Positions 36,120-44,420 of a stretch of DNA of 64,000 bases are shown here, in pieces. Within the stretch, counting starts at the first letter, position 1. Each line of letters starts with the position of its first letter. Origin of the DNA: Cellulomonas sp. PhB143 (GTDB lineage: Bacteria > Actinomycetota > Actinomycetes > Actinomycetales > Cellulomonadaceae); contig NZ_RKIJ01000011.1 in NCBI RefSeq assembly GCF_003752595.1, forward strand, positions 117,322 through 181,321, read 5' to 3'. The position numbers and the translations under genes are program-made. Below the pieces are notes generated by a model. The model made no database searches, was not told where the DNA came from, and saw nothing but the letters and a program-made list of their open reading frames with translations.

Positions 36120-37266
36120 CGGCCCGCCCGTGACCGACGGCCCGGGCGTCCGCCCGCTGGGCCAGGTCATGGCCGGCTGCCGGGTGCTGATCACCGCGGA
36201 CCGCCGGGCCTCGGAGCTCGCGTCGGCGCTGGAGCGCCGCGGCGCGGCGGTCATGCACGCCCCTGCGCTGAGCATGGTGCCGCACGCCGACGACGAGGCG
36301 CTGATCGCCGGGACCCGCGCGCTGGTGGAGAACCCGCCCGACGTCGTCGTCGTCACCACCGGGATCGGGTTCCGGGCCTGGGTCGAGGCGGCGGACGCCC
36401 ACGGCCTGGCGGACCGGCTGCTCGAGGTGCTGACGGACTCGCGCATCGTGGCCCGCGGGCCCAAGGCGCGCGGCGCGATCCAGGCCGCCGGCCTCACGGC
36501 CGACTGGGTGGCGGAGTCCGAGACCTCGGGCGAGATCGCCGACGTCCTGCTCGGCGAGGGCGTCGCGGGCCTGCGCGTCGCGGTCCAGCACCACGGGGCG
36601 GGGGCGGACGGGCTCGACGTCGTCTTCGCCGAGGCGGGTGCCACGGTCTCGAGCCTCGTCGTCTACCGCTGGGGGCCGCCGCCGGACCCGGTGGCGCTGG
36701 CCGCGTCCGTCGAGGCCGCGGCCTCCGGGGACGTCGACGCGGTGGTGTTCACGTCCGCGCCGGGCGCGGAGGCGTGGCTGCGCGCCGTGGAGGACCAGGG
36801 GGTGCTCGAGGCGGTGGCCGGGCGGGTCCGCTCCGGCGGGATGGTCGCCGCCGCGGTCGGGCCGATCACCGCCAAGCCGCTCGAGCACCGGGGGATCGCC
36901 AGCCTGCAGCCCGAGCGCGGCCGGCTCGGGGCGCTCGTGCGGGCGCTCGTGGGCCACTACGAGCACGCGGAGACGCTCGCCCTGTCGACCGTGGCGGGGC
37001 GCCTGCTGATCCGCTCGCGGGTGGCGGTGCTGGACGGGCGCGTGCTGCCGCTCTCGCCGAGCGGGCTCGAGGTGCTGCGCGTGCTCGCGGCGGCGCGCGG
37101 CGACGTCGTCCCGCGCGACGCCGTCCTCGACGTGCTGCCGGGCGCGTCGAGCGACCCGCACACCGCGGAGGTCGCGGTCGCCCGGCTGCGGGAGGCCGCC
37201 GGGGACCGCTCGCTCGTCAAGACCGTCGTCAAGCGCGGCTACCGGATCGCGCTCGCCGAGGGCTGA
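36112..37266 (+). CDS. nnaR: HemD-like transcriptional regulator NnaR
   Basis: 384 residues: a uroporphyrinogen-III-synthase-like domain (about 20-280) fused to a C-terminal OmpR-type winged helix ([31 protein letters not shown] ... [13 protein letters not shown] ... [13 protein letters not shown]). This is the architecture of NnaR of Streptomyces (Rv0260c in M. tuberculosis), a co-activator with GlnR of nitrate/nitrite assimilation genes. Annotation as plain HemD would be misleading. GTG at 36112 overlaps the cobA end by 8 nt, so it is the last gene of the nirB operon. Whether it still binds a tetrapyrrole is unknown. Confidence 0.9.
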   Translation: MADGPPVTDGPGVRPLGQVMAGCRVLITADRRASELASALERRGAAVMHAPALSMVPHADDEALIAGTRALVENPPDVVVVTTGIGFRAWVEAADAHGLADRLLEVLTDSRIVARGPKARGAIQAAGLTADWVAESETSGEIADVLLGEGVAGLRVAVQHHGAGADGLDVVFAEAGATVSSLVVYRWGPPPDPVALAASVEAAASGDVDAVVFTSAPGAEAWLRAVEDQGVLEAVAGRVRSGGMVAAAVGPITAKPLEHRGIASLQPERGRLGALVRALVGHYEHAETLALSTVAGRLLIRSRVAVLDGRVLPLSPSGLEVLRVLAAARGDVVPRDAVLDVLPGASSDPHTAEVAVARLREAAGDRSLVKTVVKRGYRIALAEG

Positions 37267-37275
37267 TCCGCCGGC

Positions 37276-38631
37276 TCAGTCGCGGGCGAACGCCGCCCGG
37301 ACCGCCCGCGCGAGGTACCAGGGGTCCTCGACGGCGCACATCTCGCGGGCCGAGTGCATCGAGAGGATCGGCACGCCGACGTCGACGGTCCGGATGCCGA
37401 GGCGCGTCGCGGTGATCGGGCCGATGGTCGAGCCGCACGGCAGCGCGTTGTTCGAGACGAACTCCTGCGACGGGACGCCCGCGGCGGCGCAGGCCGCGGC
37501 CCAGGCGGCGGCGCCGACGGCGTCGGTCGCGTAGCGCTGGTTCGCGTTGATCTTGAGGATCGGGCCCTGCCCGGCGAGCGGGCGGACGGCGGGGTCGTGC
37601 CGCTCCGGGTAGTTCGGGTGCACGGAGTGGCCGACGTCGCTCGAGACGCACAGCGAGTCGGCGAACGCCCGCGCGCGGTCCTGCGGCGTCGCGCCGAGGC
37701 CGTCCGCGATCCGTCCGAGCACGTCCTGCAGGAACGGCCCGCCGGCGCCCGAGCGGCTGGCGCTGCCGATCTCCTCGTGGTCGAACGCGGCGAGGACCGC
37801 GGTGCGGCCGCCGGCGGCCGGGTCCTGCGCGTGCTCGAGCAGCGCGGTCAGCCCGGCGTGCACCGAGAGCAGGTTGTCGAGGCGGCCCGAGGCGAAGAGC
37901 CCGGCACCGGCGCCGAAGGTGCGGGGCTCCTGGGTGTCGGCGACGACGACGTCGTACCCCAGCACGTCCGCGCCGGTGACGCCGGCGAGCGCGGCGAGCT
38001 CGCCGACGAGGTCGGCCTGCTGGAGGTCGCCCAGGCCCCAGACGGGCTGGGTGTGCTTCTGCTTGTCCAGCGTCAGGCCGTCGTTGACCCCGCGGTCGAG
38101 GTGGATCGCGAGCTGCGGGATGCGCAGCAGCGGGCCGGTGCGCACGCGGTGCTCGGCCGTGCCGCCGTCCGGGGAGCGGACCACGACGCGGCCGGCGAGC
38201 TCCAGCTCGCGGTCGAGCCACGAGCTCAGCAGCGGGCCGCCGTAGACCTCGACGCCGGCCTGCCACCACCCGGCGCTCCCCGTCGTCGGCCGCGGCTTGA
38301 GCTTGAAGCCGGGGGAGTCGGTGTGCCCGCCGAGGATCGTGACGCCGGTGGTCGCGGTCGCGGCCTCGGGAACCACCCAGGCGATCGCGGCGCCGTCGCG
38401 CACGACGACGTAGCGGCCGGGTCCGGCGGCCGGGCCGGCGGCCGGGGCGGGCCACGCGGCACGCTCGTCGAGCCGGACGAACCCGGCGGCCTCCGCGCGG
38501 CGTGCGACCTCCTCGGCGGCGTGGAACGAGGAGGGCGAGGCCTGCACGAAGCGGGCGAGGTCGGCGACGTGGCGGTGCGCCGCGGAGGTGGGGGAGGAGC
38601 TCGGGGCGGGGGCGTGGTCGACGTCTGGCAC
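37276..38631 (-). CDS. apeB: M18 family aspartyl aminopeptidase
   Basis: 451-residue zinc aminopeptidase releasing N-terminal Asp/Glu. M18 motifs: GGHTDSPGFKLKP (first metal His), VVVADTQEP, AAFDHEEIGSASRSGAGGPFL (catalytic Glu and metal ligand), DVGHSVHPNYPERHDP, and C-terminal SMHSAREMCAVEDPW (last His ligand). Usual length for the family. The start GTG has GGGAGG nine bases upstream. It converges on nnaR with a 9-nt gap. Confidence 0.94.
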   Translation of the reverse strand: MPDVDHAPAPSSSPTSAAHRHVADLARFVQASPSSFHAAEEVARRAEAAGFVRLDERAAWPAPAAGPAAGPGRYVVVRDGAAIAWVVPEAATATTGVTILGGHTDSPGFKLKPRPTTGSAGWWQAGVEVYGGPLLSSWLDRELELAGRVVVRSPDGGTAEHRVRTGPLLRIPQLAIHLDRGVNDGLTLDKQKHTQPVWGLGDLQQADLVGELAALAGVTGADVLGYDVVVADTQEPRTFGAGAGLFASGRLDNLLSVHAGLTALLEHAQDPAAGGRTAVLAAFDHEEIGSASRSGAGGPFLQDVLGRIADGLGATPQDRARAFADSLCVSSDVGHSVHPNYPERHDPAVRPLAGQGPILKINANQRYATDAVGAAAWAAACAAAGVPSQEFVSNNALPCGSTIGPITATRLGIRTVDVGVPILSMHSAREMCAVEDPWYLARAVRAAFARD

Positions 38632-38699
38632 GGGACCGATCCTCCCACCTCGGGGCCGGACCGGGCGAGAAAGTGAACAGTTACCTTCCTATTGGTGCT

Positions 38700-38705
38700 A
38701 CCGTG
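38700..38705 (+). promoter_or_regulatory. -10 element of leaderless marR (38712)
   Basis: TACCGT, six bases, ATG at 38712. The AT-rich stretch GTTACCTTCCTATTGGTGC just upstream (38681-38699) is a possible MarR binding site. Confidence 0.5.
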
Positions 38706-38711
38706 GGACCC

Positions 38712-39170
38712 ATGACCACCGAGCCTGCCCCGGCCGAGGGGCTGCCCGACGACCATGCCGTCGCCTCCGACCTGCGCGTCGTCCTGGGCCTGCTGACCCG
38801 CCGGCTGCGCGCGCAGAGCACGGTCCCCGACCTCACCCGGTCCCAGGCCTCCGTGCTGCGCCGCATCGAGCGCGAGGGCTCGCTCACCACGAGCGAGCTG
38901 GCGCGCGCCGAGGGGATCCGTCCCCAGTCGATGGGCGCCGTCGTCGCCGTGCTCGAGCAGGCCGGCCTCGTGCAGGGCGAGCGCGACCCGCGCGACGGGC
39001 GCAAGACGCTCCTGTCGCTCACCGCCGAGGCGCGGGAGATGTACGCGAGCGGGCGCATCGCCCGCGAGGACTGGCTGCTGCGGACCATGCGTGCCGAGCT
39101 GGACCCTGCCGAGAGGGCGGAGCTCGCGCGCGCCGTCGCGCTCCTGCGGCGGATCGCGGCGGCGCGATGA
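38712..39170 (+). CDS. MarR-family transcriptional regulator
   Basis: 152-residue winged-helix protein. Recognition helix region LTTSELARAEGIRPQSMGAVVAVLEQAGLVQ, wing GERDPRDGRKTLLSL. It precedes and overlaps (ATGA) the MFS transporter gene, so it most likely controls its own operon. No ribosome site; the start has leaderless geometry. This is the second MarR/MFS pair in the window, with the gene order reversed relative to the first. Confidence 0.92.
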   Translation: MTTEPAPAEGLPDDHAVASDLRVVLGLLTRRLRAQSTVPDLTRSQASVLRRIEREGSLTTSELARAEGIRPQSMGAVVAVLEQAGLVQGERDPRDGRKTLLSLTAEAREMYASGRIAREDWLLRTMRAELDPAERAELARAVALLRRIAAAR

Positions 39171-40564
39171 CGGAGGGGACCACGAGCACGACCACGGACA
39201 AGCCCTTCGGTGCGCGGTTCCTCACCCCGCTCCTCCTCGGCTCCACGCTCAACCCGATCAACAGCTCGATGCTCGCGACGGGCCTGGTGGGGATCGGCGT
39301 CGACTTCCACAAGGGGCCGGGCGCGACGTCGGCGCTCGTGTCGGTCCTCTACCTGTGCAGCGCGGTGGCGCAACCCACGATGGGCAAGCTCGCCACGATC
39401 TTCGGGCCGCGCCGCGTCTTCGTCTCGGGCATCGTGATCCTGCTCGTCGCGGGGGTGGTCGGTGCCGCCGCACCGGCGTTCTGGATGCTCCTGGTCTCGC
39501 GCGCGCTGATCGGCATCGGCACCTCGGCGGCCTACCCCACGGCGATGGCTCTGGTCCGGCGCCGGGCCGACGAGCGCGGCGTCGGCGTGCCGAGCCGGGT
39601 GCTGGGCAACTTCTCCATCGCGGCGCAGATCACGTCCGTCGTCGGCCTCCCGCTCGGCGGCGTGCTCGCGGGGGCCTTCGGCTGGCGGGCGCTCTTCCTC
39701 GTCAACGTCCCGGTCGCCCTGGTCACCCTGGCGTTCACGTTCGCCGGCGTGGCGAAGGACGGGCCCCTCGAGAGCGGGGGGCACGAGGGCCGCCGTCGGA
39801 CCCTGCGGGCGCTCGACCTGCCGGGCATCGTCGCCTTCGCCGGGGCGATCGTCACCCTGCTGCTCTTCCTCGGGGACCTGGGGGACCCGACGTGGTGGCT
39901 GCTGGCGGTCGCGGCGGTGCTCGGCGTGCTGCTCGTGCTGCGCGAGCTGCGGGCGAGCAGCCCGCTCGTGGACGTGCGCATGCTCGCGTCCAACGGCCCG
40001 CTGGTGCGCACCTACCTGCGCCAGCTGTTCGTCGGGCTCGGGATGTACACGTGCATGTACGGCGTGAGCCAGTGGATGGAGGAGGCCGCGGGCCTGACGG
40101 CCTCGCAGGTCGGTCTCGTGCTGATCCCGCTGTCGGGCGTGAGCATCGTCGTCGCGCGCGTGGTGTCGGTGCGCGGCGTGGTCCGGGTGCCGCTCGTGCT
40201 CACCGGCGTCGCCGTCCTGGCGGCGTCCGCGCTGACCCTGGCGCTGGACAGCGGCTCGAGCGTGTGGCTGATGATCGCGGCGACGTGCGCGATCGGCCTG
40301 GCCAACGGGCTCGGCGGGTTCGCGAACCAGGCGACGCTGTACGCCAACGCCGCGGCCGACCAGATCGCGGTGGCGTCCGGGCTGTACCGCACGGCCATGT
40401 ACCTCGGGGCGATCTTCTCCTCCAGCCTGATCGCCGTCACGTTCGGGGACGAGGCCACGGACGCGGGCCTGCACGAGCTGGGCTGGGTGCTCGCCGGCAT
40501 CGGCGCCGCCCTCGTGGTGCTCACGACGACCGACCGCAGGATCCCGCGCACGACGGTCCGCTGA
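39167..40564 (+). CDS. MFS exporter, DHA2-like
   Basis: 465-residue transporter with about 12-14 hydrophobic segments. Signatures: LNPINSSMLATGLVGIG in helix 1, MGKLATIFGPRRVFV (motif A) and SRALIGIGTSAAYPTAMALVRRRA (motif B). The ATG overlaps the MarR stop codon. The substrate is unknown; drug or metabolite export is the family norm. Confidence 0.91.
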   Translation: MTEGTTSTTTDKPFGARFLTPLLLGSTLNPINSSMLATGLVGIGVDFHKGPGATSALVSVLYLCSAVAQPTMGKLATIFGPRRVFVSGIVILLVAGVVGAAAPAFWMLLVSRALIGIGTSAAYPTAMALVRRRADERGVGVPSRVLGNFSIAAQITSVVGLPLGGVLAGAFGWRALFLVNVPVALVTLAFTFAGVAKDGPLESGGHEGRRRTLRALDLPGIVAFAGAIVTLLLFLGDLGDPTWWLLAVAAVLGVLLVLRELRASSPLVDVRMLASNGPLVRTYLRQLFVGLGMYTCMYGVSQWMEEAAGLTASQVGLVLIPLSGVSIVVARVVSVRGVVRVPLVLTGVAVLAASALTLALDSGSSVWLMIAATCAIGLANGLGGFANQATLYANAAADQIAVASGLYRTAMYLGAIFSSSLIAVTFGDEATDAGLHELGWVLAGIGAALVVLTTTDRRIPRTTVR

Positions 40565-40568
40565 GCGA

Positions 40569-40640
40569 CCCGCCTGTCCCGCCTGACCCGCCTGTCCCGC
40601 CTGTCCCGCCTGACCCGCCTGACCCGCCTGTCCCGCCTGT
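40569..40640 (+). repeat. 9-bp tandem repeat CCCGCCTGT/A x8
   Basis: Eight uninterrupted units of CCCGCCTG[T/A], starting 5 nt after the MFS stop codon and running straight into the H1 copy 2 palindrome. No ORF or hairpin is formed. Copy number could vary by slippage. Confidence 0.9.
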
Positions 40641-40706
40641 CCGCCGAGAAGTCGAAAATCGCCCCTGATCCGTCCCGATCGGGGGCAGATCTCGACGTCT
40701 CGGCGG
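40641..40706. repeat. 66-nt palindrome, family H1 copy 2
   Basis: CCGCCGAGAAGTCGA... pairs with ...TCGACGTCTCGGCGG. Arms of 32 nt, 2-nt centre, about seven mismatches, so this is the least perfect copy. Same total length as copies 1 and 3. It lies 14 nt before the TetR start codon, so it could influence that promoter. Confidence 0.85.
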
Positions 40707-40720
40707 GGGAGTCTGCCAGC

Positions 40721-41530
40721 ATGGGGCCCGTGCCCGACGCCGTCCCCCACCCCTCCCGCGACCCCGCCCGCACCCTCGGGCTGCTCTGGGGCGTGGACGC
40801 CCGGCGCCCGCCCCGCGGCCCCCGGCCCTCGCGCACCCCGGACGAGATCGCCGCCGCGGCCGTCGCCCTGGCCGACGACGGCGGCCTGGCCGCCCTCTCG
40901 ATGCGCCGCCTCGCGCAGGCCCTGGGCCTCGGCACGATGTCGCTCTACACGTACGTCCAGAACAAGGACGACCTGGTGGACCTCGCCGTCGACCGCGCGT
41001 TCGCGCGCACCTACCCCGAGGGTCGTGCCGCCGGAGCGTCCTGGGACGAGCGGCTGCGCGCCGTCGGCCGGGAGAACTGGACGCTGCTGCTGCGCCACCC
41101 GTGGCTGCTCGACGTCGACCTCGCCCGCCCGGTGCTCGGCCCGGGCGAGACCCGCAAGTACGACATCGAGCTGGGGGCGGTCGACGGTGTCGGGCTGGAC
41201 GACCTCGCCATGGACGCCACCGTCACGCTCGTGGTGAGCACGGCGGCCAGCGCCGCGCGGCGCTCGCGCGAGGCGCTCCGGGTCCGCGAGGCCAGCAGCC
41301 AGACCGACGACGCGTGGTGGTCGTCCAACGAGCAGGTCCTGCGGGCGGTCGGGCGCAAGGCCACCTACCCGCGCGCGGGGCGGGTCGGGCGGGCCGTGGG
41401 GGAGGCGCACGTCGAGGCGTGGTCGGGGTCGGCGGAGCTGGCGTTCGGGCTCGACCGGGTCGTGGACGGCGTCGCGGCGATGCTCGAGCGGCGGGCGGAC
41501 GCGCACACCGCGGCTGGGCGCGCGGGTTAG
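40721..41530 (+). CDS. TetR-family transcriptional regulator
   Basis: 269 residues. HTH region TPDEIAAAAVALADDGGLAALSMRRLAQALGLGTMSLYTYVQNKDDLVDLAVD (about 40-95), then a TetR_C-like ligand domain (LLLRHPWLLDVDLARPVLGP) as in tetracycline-repressor-type members. The 40-residue N-terminal extension is Pro/Arg-rich. The ATG at 40721 is preceded by GAGTCT plus six bases. The alpha/beta-hydrolase start lies 9 nt after the stop. Ligand unknown. Confidence 0.88.
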   Translation: MGPVPDAVPHPSRDPARTLGLLWGVDARRPPRGPRPSRTPDEIAAAAVALADDGGLAALSMRRLAQALGLGTMSLYTYVQNKDDLVDLAVDRAFARTYPEGRAAGASWDERLRAVGRENWTLLLRHPWLLDVDLARPVLGPGETRKYDIELGAVDGVGLDDLAMDATVTLVVSTAASAARRSREALRVREASSQTDDAWWSSNEQVLRAVGRKATYPRAGRVGRAVGEAHVEAWSGSAELAFGLDRVVDGVAAMLERRADAHTAAGRAG

Positions 41531-41533
41531 CGT
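41528..41533 (+). promoter_or_regulatory. -10 element overlapping the TetR stop codon
   Basis: TAGCGT, whose first three bases are the TetR stop codon, then six bases and the hydrolase ATG at 41540. It suggests a separate leaderless transcript for the hydrolase. Confidence 0.5.
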
Positions 41534-41539
41534 CGGGGG

Positions 41540-42403
41540 ATGAGACTGCGAGACCCCTCGGCCGCCGCCCCGGCAGCCCCGCGCCCGACGACGTGGGTCG
41601 TGCTGCCCGGCCTGGCCCTCGCGCCGTCGGACTACGCGCGCCTGGCAGCGCTCCTCGCGGAGGACGACGTCGTCCCGGCCGACGACGTCCGCGTCCTCGA
41701 CGCGTGGCGCGTCCCCACGACGGGGTCCGTCGACGACGTGCGGCGTGAGCTGGGCGTCGACGGGGGGCGGATCGGGCTGGTCGGGCACGCCGCCGGTGGG
41801 CTCACCGCGATCGAGTGGACGCTGCGGCACCCGGGCGAGGTCGCCGAGCTCGTGCTCCTGGACCCGATGACGCCGTTCGGCGGGCCGTCGCCCCTCTCGC
41901 CCGACAACCAGCTCGACCGGTTCGCGCGCGGAGCGGTGCCCGAGGGCGCGCCGCCGGCCGTGGGTCGCGTGGCCCGGCGCCTCGGCCACCACCGCGGGGC
42001 CGGCGCCTTCGACGACACCATGCCCGACGACGAGGTGCGTGCGCGCTACGGCGACGTCACGCGCTGGCCGGGGCTCTGGGGGCAGGTCTCGCAGAGCTGG
42101 GCGCACGAGCGCACCGTCGGCGAGCTGTGGGCGCAGAGCCCGGACCGTCTCGCGGGCCTCGACCGCGCGCCGCTGCTGCTCGTGGGGATGCAGGCGCTCG
42201 CGGGCACCTCGTTCCTGCGCGGGCAGCGCGAGCTCGCCCGGCGCACGGGCGCGCAGGTCTGGGCGCTGCCCCGTCGGGCCCACCTGTTCCCCCTGGTCGC
42301 ACCCGAGCTCGTGGTCCAGGCGGTGCGCGGCCAGCGGCCCGACGGCGGCCACCGCCCGCGTTTCGCGGACCAGGAGGGGTTGCCGCGACGGATCGGCGGC
42401 TGA
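41540..42403 (+). CDS. alpha/beta-hydrolase-fold protein lacking the catalytic serine
   Basis: 287 residues with an alpha/beta-hydrolase pattern: WVVLPGLALAPSDYARLAALL, then the nucleophile elbow GLVGHAAGGLTAIEW, and a C-terminal candidate His (RRAHLFPLVAPELV). The elbow reads G82-H-A-A-G, so the position normally Ser (84) is Ala, checked at base level (GGG CAC GCC GCC GGT). The acid is not obvious. A non-hydrolytic binding, regulatory or degenerate role is likely. It may be co-regulated with the upstream TetR gene. Confidence 0.82.
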   Translation: MRLRDPSAAAPAAPRPTTWVVLPGLALAPSDYARLAALLAEDDVVPADDVRVLDAWRVPTTGSVDDVRRELGVDGGRIGLVGHAAGGLTAIEWTLRHPGEVAELVLLDPMTPFGGPSPLSPDNQLDRFARGAVPEGAPPAVGRVARRLGHHRGAGAFDDTMPDDEVRARYGDVTRWPGLWGQVSQSWAHERTVGELWAQSPDRLAGLDRAPLLLVGMQALAGTSFLRGQRELARRTGAQVWALPRRAHLFPLVAPELVVQAVRGQRPDGGHRPRFADQEGLPRRIGG

Positions 42404-42447
42404 GGGCGCTTGGCACGTGCGTGCCCGGTCCTTGTGGAGGGGGCGCG

Positions 42448-42471
42448 ATGAGTGTCGGTGGCTGGTTCTAG
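42448..42471 (+). CDS. possible 7-residue leader ORF
   Basis: ATG AGT GTC GGT GGC TGG TTC TAG, with GGAGGGGG four bases upstream; it ends 9 nt before the DUF222 start and overlaps its -10 element. It could be a chance reading frame. Confidence 0.2.
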   Translation: MSVGGWF

Positions 42472-42474
42472 TCT
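42469..42474 (+). promoter_or_regulatory. -10 element of leaderless DUF222/HNH gene
   Basis: TAGTCT, six bases (GTACAT), then ATG at 42481. Confidence 0.5.
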
Positions 42475-42488
42475 GTACATATGTTCGA
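42473..42488 (+). promoter_or_regulatory. candidate LexA (SOS) box over the DUF222 start codon
   Basis: CTGTAC-ATAT-GTTCGA: the right half is a full match to the actinobacterial SOS box TCGAAC-n4-GTTCGA, the left half 3 of 6. In mycobacteria, 13E12/DUF222 repeat genes are known LexA targets. Confidence 0.4.
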
Positions 42489-44094
42489 ACAGGGCGGGGC
42501 GGTGGCCGACGGCGTGGAGCAGTCCGTGGTGGAGGTCGCCTTCGCGCGGATCGTGGCTGGGTGGCGGCCGTCGGGTGGCAGGGAGCCGGCTGCACCCTTC
42601 CCGCTGGAAGCGCCCGTGCCTGCCGCTGCAGCCGCCGCTGCGGGTGGCGACGCCGCAGTGCTTCTGTCCGCGCCCATGCCTGTCCTCGCACCCACACCCG
42701 TTCCGGTGCCTCTGCTGCCGGTGCACGAGGTGGCGCCGGGGCCAGAGCTCGCCGCCCGTCTCGCGGCCGGTGACGGGTCGGGATGCTCGGACGAGGAGGT
42801 CGTGGACCGGATCGTGGCGTGGCAGCGTCTGATCTCGTGGGCCACGGCGGCGCAGGCGGCGGACGTCGACGAGCTTCTGGGGCGCAGGCGCGGTTCGCGG
42901 GGGGCGGAGTTCGCGGTCGACGAGGTCGCTGCGGCCCTGACCACGACGCGGGCCGTGGCGGCCCGGAGCGTGGACCTGGCCGTGGGGTTGCGGGTCCACC
43001 CCAGTGTGGGCGCGGCCCTGTCCGCGGGGCGGATCTGCGAACGGCGCGCCCGGGTCCTGATCGAGGCGGCCCCGACCGTGCCGCAGGACGAGCGGGTGGC
43101 CCTGGTCGCGGCCCTGGTGGGTGAGGCCGAGTCCCTGACCGCACCCCGGTTGCGCGAGCGTGCCCGGCGGGTGGAGATCGAGCACGACCCGGGCGCGGCG
43201 CAGTCCCGCCGCGAGGGCGAGAAGCGGCGCCGCGGGGTGTTCTACGAACCGTTGCCCGACGCGATGGCCCGGATCAGCGCCTACCTGCCCGCCGAGGACG
43301 CCCAAGCCCTCTACGCCGCGGTCGACGACCTCGCCCGCACCCTGCCCGCCGACGCCCGCAGCGCCGACCAGCGCCGCGCGGACGCCCTGCTCGACCAGGT
43401 CTGCGGCACCCCGGACGCCGGTACCGATCACCGCCCCGACAGCGGCGCCCGTCGGGGTGCGGGGGTCCGTGGGCGGGCGCGGGTGCTGGTGACGGTGCCG
43501 TTCACCACCCTCGCGGGGCTGGACGACGCTCCCGGTCACATCGCCGGGTACGGGCCCGTGCCCGCGGACGTGGCACGGCAGATCGCGGCGGACGCGACCT
43601 GGCAACGGCTGCTGACCGACCCCGCCGACGGGCGCCTCCTGGACGCCGGGACCACGACCTACCGGCCCGCCCGGTCCCTGCGGGCCGCGGTCGAGGCCCG
43701 CGACGTCACGTGCTGCTTCCCCGGGTGCCGGGTCCCGGCCGACCGGTGCGACCTCGACCACATCGACCCCTACGAACCCGGCACCGGCCCGGGCACCGAG
43801 CCCCAGACGCGGGCGTCCAACCTCCAGGCCCTGTGCCGCCACCACCACCGCCTCAAGACCCACGGCGAGTGGACCGTGAGCACCCGCCCCGACGGGACCA
43901 CGACCTGGACCGCGCCCACCGGCCACACCTACCACCGACCACCCGAACGCTACGACCACCGGCCACACCCCGACCGAGGGTCACCGACCGAGCCCGGGCA
44001 ACCCCCCGAACGAGCCGCCGAACGCGCATCCGAGCGAGCCGCTGGACCACCCGACCCCGGACCGCCCGACCCCGGACCACCACCACCCTTCTGA
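42481..44094 (+). CDS. DUF222 protein with C-terminal HNH endonuclease domain (13E12 family)
   Basis: 537 residues. A DUF222 helical domain (about 90-330, with ISWATAAQAADVDELLGRR and RRADALLDQVCG) precedes the HNH domain near 410-465: CCFPGCRVPADRCDLDHIDPYEPG ... NLQALCRHHHRLKTHGEW, with two CxxC-type zinc pairs and the D-H / N / H triad. Residues 30-85 are Pro/Ala/Val-rich and the C-terminus is a Pro/Glu/Arg-rich repeat (PDPGPPDPGPP). These genes occur as many paralogues in actinobacteria and are often linked to mobile or damage-induced loci; the exact role is unknown. Confidence 0.88.
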   Translation: MFEQGGAVADGVEQSVVEVAFARIVAGWRPSGGREPAAPFPLEAPVPAAAAAAAGGDAAVLLSAPMPVLAPTPVPVPLLPVHEVAPGPELAARLAAGDGSGCSDEEVVDRIVAWQRLISWATAAQAADVDELLGRRRGSRGAEFAVDEVAAALTTTRAVAARSVDLAVGLRVHPSVGAALSAGRICERRARVLIEAAPTVPQDERVALVAALVGEAESLTAPRLRERARRVEIEHDPGAAQSRREGEKRRRGVFYEPLPDAMARISAYLPAEDAQALYAAVDDLARTLPADARSADQRRADALLDQVCGTPDAGTDHRPDSGARRGAGVRGRARVLVTVPFTTLAGLDDAPGHIAGYGPVPADVARQIAADATWQRLLTDPADGRLLDAGTTTYRPARSLRAAVEARDVTCCFPGCRVPADRCDLDHIDPYEPGTGPGTEPQTRASNLQALCRHHHRLKTHGEWTVSTRPDGTTTWTAPTGHTYHRPPERYDHRPHPDRGSPTEPGQPPERAAERASERAAGPPDPGPPDPGPPPPF

Positions 44095-44135
44095 GCCGGG
44101 GAAGTGCTGCCCCGCTGGGTGCTGCCCACTATTCG

Positions 44136-44163
44136 CCTCCAGCCTCCAGCCTCCAGCCTCCAG
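44136..44163 (+). repeat. 7-bp tandem repeat CCTCCAG x4
   Basis: Four perfect units 42 nt after the DUF222 stop codon. Confidence 0.9.
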
Positions 44164-44166
44164 CTG

Positions 44167-44208
44167 TCGGTGCTCGGTTGTCGGTGCTCGGTGCTCGGTG
44201 CTCGGTGC
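44167..44208 (+). repeat. 7-bp tandem repeat TCGGTGC x6
   Basis: Six units, one altered to TCGGTTG, separated by three bases from the other heptamer array. Same unit length, unrelated sequence. Confidence 0.88.
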
Positions 44209-44407
44209 CCTCTGCCAGCTGCGCGGGCGTCCGGTGCCCGCGGCATCCTGCTGCCCTGGCCCCCGTACCCCGCGACGCGCAGGTCAGCCAGGCGCCCGGT
44301 GCCGCCCCCGAGTCCTGTGCCGCAGTCCGAGCCCAGCGCCGCACGACCCGCACGACCGTCCCGGGTGTGCGGCCGCGAGACCAGGGGCGACCCGAGCTCC
44401 GGCGCCC

Positions 44408-44413
44408 TATCCT
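44408..44413 (+). promoter_or_regulatory. -10 element before VOC gene
   Basis: TATCCT, seven bases, ATG at 44421; probably leaderless. Confidence 0.45.
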
Positions 44414-44420
44414 CAGGCGC

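Larger units (their letters stand above)
44095..44420 (+). other. intergenic region with heptamer repeats
   Basis: 326 nt with no credible gene. It holds two adjacent 7-bp tandem arrays (44136-44163 and 44167-44208), then GC-rich sequence with no clear structure until the VOC gene promoter. Confidence 0.75.

Noticed and set aside
36112-37266. Plain HemD annotation
   Set aside because: The C-terminal winged helix and the operon context identify the NnaR-type regulator.
40569-40640. Short regular repeats as a possible CRISPR array
   Set aside because: Units are 9 bp and contiguous with no spacers. The arrays at 44136, 44167 and 44806 also lack spacers, and there are no cas genes.
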